Positions 28,605 through 29,264 of a stretch of DNA of 29,264 bases are shown piece by piece. The stretch's first letter is position 1; each line of letters opens with the position of its first letter. This DNA comes from JBBQDZ01 sp038320185 (lineage in GTDB: Bacteria; Actinomycetota; Thermoleophilia; Gaiellales; Gaiellaceae). The stretch lies in the NCBI GenBank assembly GCA_038320185.1, contig JBBQDZ010000004.1, positions 1-29,264 of the forward strand, read 5' to 3'. A model generated the notes under the pieces. The model saw only the letters and a program-made list of their open reading frames with translations, ran no database searches and was not told the DNA's origin. The position numbers and the translations under genes were made by a program.

Positions 28605-29264
28605 GTGACGCCTGAAGGCGTAACCGTCGCCGAAGCCGTACAGGGCGGCGAGCGGCAGCTCGGGCAGGCGGGCATCGAGAACCCTCGGCTGGATGCCGAG
28701 CTGCTCGCGTCGAAGGTGCTCGGCCTGACGCGAACCGAGCTCTACCTCGATCCGGGCCGCGCGCTCTCGGACGCCGATGTTGCGGCGCTTCAGGCGCTCT
28801 TCGACCGGCGAGCGGCGCGCGAGCCGCTTGCGTACGTGCTCGGTGAGTGGGGATTCCGCCGCCTGACGCTGAAGGTCGACCGGCGCGTGCTCGTGCCGCG
28901 GCCGGAGACGGAGGTCGTCGTCGAGCGCTGCCTCGAGCTGCTGGACGGTCTCGACTCGCCCGCCGTCGTCGACGTCGGCACCGGCTCGGGCGCGATCGCC
29001 CTGGCGATCGCCGATGAGCATCCCGGCGCCCGCGTGACAGCAATCGACGTATCCGAGGAAGCGCTGGAGGTGGCGCGTGAGAACGCGCGCGCGGCCGGGC
29101 TCGAGGTCACCTTCGAGCTCCGAGACATCCGAGCTGGCCTCGACGGGAGCTACGACCTCGTCGTCTCGAATCCCCCGTACGTGACCGCCGAGGAGATCGA
29201 AGGGCTCGAGCCCGAGGTGCGGGACTGGGAGCCCCGGACGGCGACCGTCGGGGACGACCACACC
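28605..29264 (+). CDS. prmC: release factor glutamine N5-methyltransferase (3' end outside window)
   Basis: 220 codons visible, cut by the window edge, so roughly 60 residues are missing. The N-terminal helical domain (LDAELLASKVLGLTRTELYL, YVLGEWGFRRLTLKVDRRVL) leads to VPRPETEVVVERCLELLD, the SAM motif VVDVGTGSGAIALAIA and the catalytic NPPY in DLVVSNPPYVTAEE. GTG 28605 follows GAGAGGG. It modifies the GGQ glutamine of RF1 and RF2, and the adjacent prfA encodes one substrate. Confidence 0.96.
   Translation, partial: MTPEGVTVAEAVQGGERQLGQAGIENPRLDAELLASKVLGLTRTELYLDPGRALSDADVAALQALFDRRAAREPLAYVLGEWGFRRLTLKVDRRVLVPRPETEVVVERCLELLDGLDSPAVVDVGTGSGAIALAIADEHPGARVTAIDVSEEALEVARENARAAGLEVTFELRDIRAGLDGSYDLVVSNPPYVTAEEIEGLEPEVRDWEPRTATVGDDHT

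Overview
The window is about 29 kb of very GC-rich bacterial chromosome with dense genes on both strands. The protein families point to Actinomycetota, and I infer a deep-branching group such as Thermoleophilia (moderate confidence). Reasons: DivIVA-type and RHH-Clp_N proteins, ETF/ETF-QO-linked acyl-CoA oxidation, the rpmE-DUF1385-prfA-prmC order, frequent GTG/TTG starts, and -10-like hexamers directly upstream of start codons. I see no tRNA, rRNA, CRISPR array, prophage or insertion sequence.

Layout. (1) 1-1603: a SAM methyltransferase cut by the window edge, divergent from a ribbon-helix-helix/Clp_N fusion protein with a palindromic operator-like sequence between them. (2) 1590-7650, minus strand: a complete tryptophan operon, trpL-trpE-trpG-trpD-trpCF(fused)-trpB-trpA. 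It has a Trp-rich leader peptide and a terminator whose 3' arm is also the trpE ribosome binding site. (3) 7738-12194: thiolase, 3-hydroxyacyl-CoA dehydrogenase, a divergent lipoprotein, acyl-CoA dehydrogenase and cob(I)alamin adenosyltransferase. (4) 12176-14556: two small unknown proteins and a degenerate GGDEF membrane protein, divergent from a DivIVA-like coiled-coil protein. (5) 14579-19554: the large subunit of a B12-dependent acyl-CoA mutase with isobutyryl-CoA-mutase-type specificity residues, a tandem pair of paralogous membrane proteins, an MBL-fold hydrolase, the B12-binding small subunit and enoyl-CoA hydratase. (6) 19555-19885: a gene-free stretch with four copies of a palindromic repeat. 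(7) 19886-24812: M23 peptidase, etfB-etfA-ETF:quinone oxidoreductase and a membrane-anchored unknown. (8) 24901-29264: threonine/serine dehydratase, ribosomal protein L31, DUF1385 protein, OsmC, peptide release factor 1 and its methyltransferase PrmC (cut by the window edge).

The genes in 7.7-24.3 kb fit one metabolic theme. The mutase would interconvert n-butyryl-CoA and isobutyryl-CoA, with cofactor supplied by the adenosyltransferase. Acyl-CoA dehydrogenase, enoyl-CoA hydratase, 3-hydroxyacyl-CoA dehydrogenase and thiolase would carry butyryl-CoA to acetyl-CoA, and EtfBA plus ETF-QO would pass the electrons to the quinone pool.

Points most worth a second look: a leaderless-mRNA signature at most transcription-unit heads; divergent genes whose -10 elements overlap; the RHH-Clp_N fusion; an ETF-QO lacking one cluster cysteine; a GGDEF protein with a lost active site but a kept RxxD inhibitory site; and the trp attenuator.
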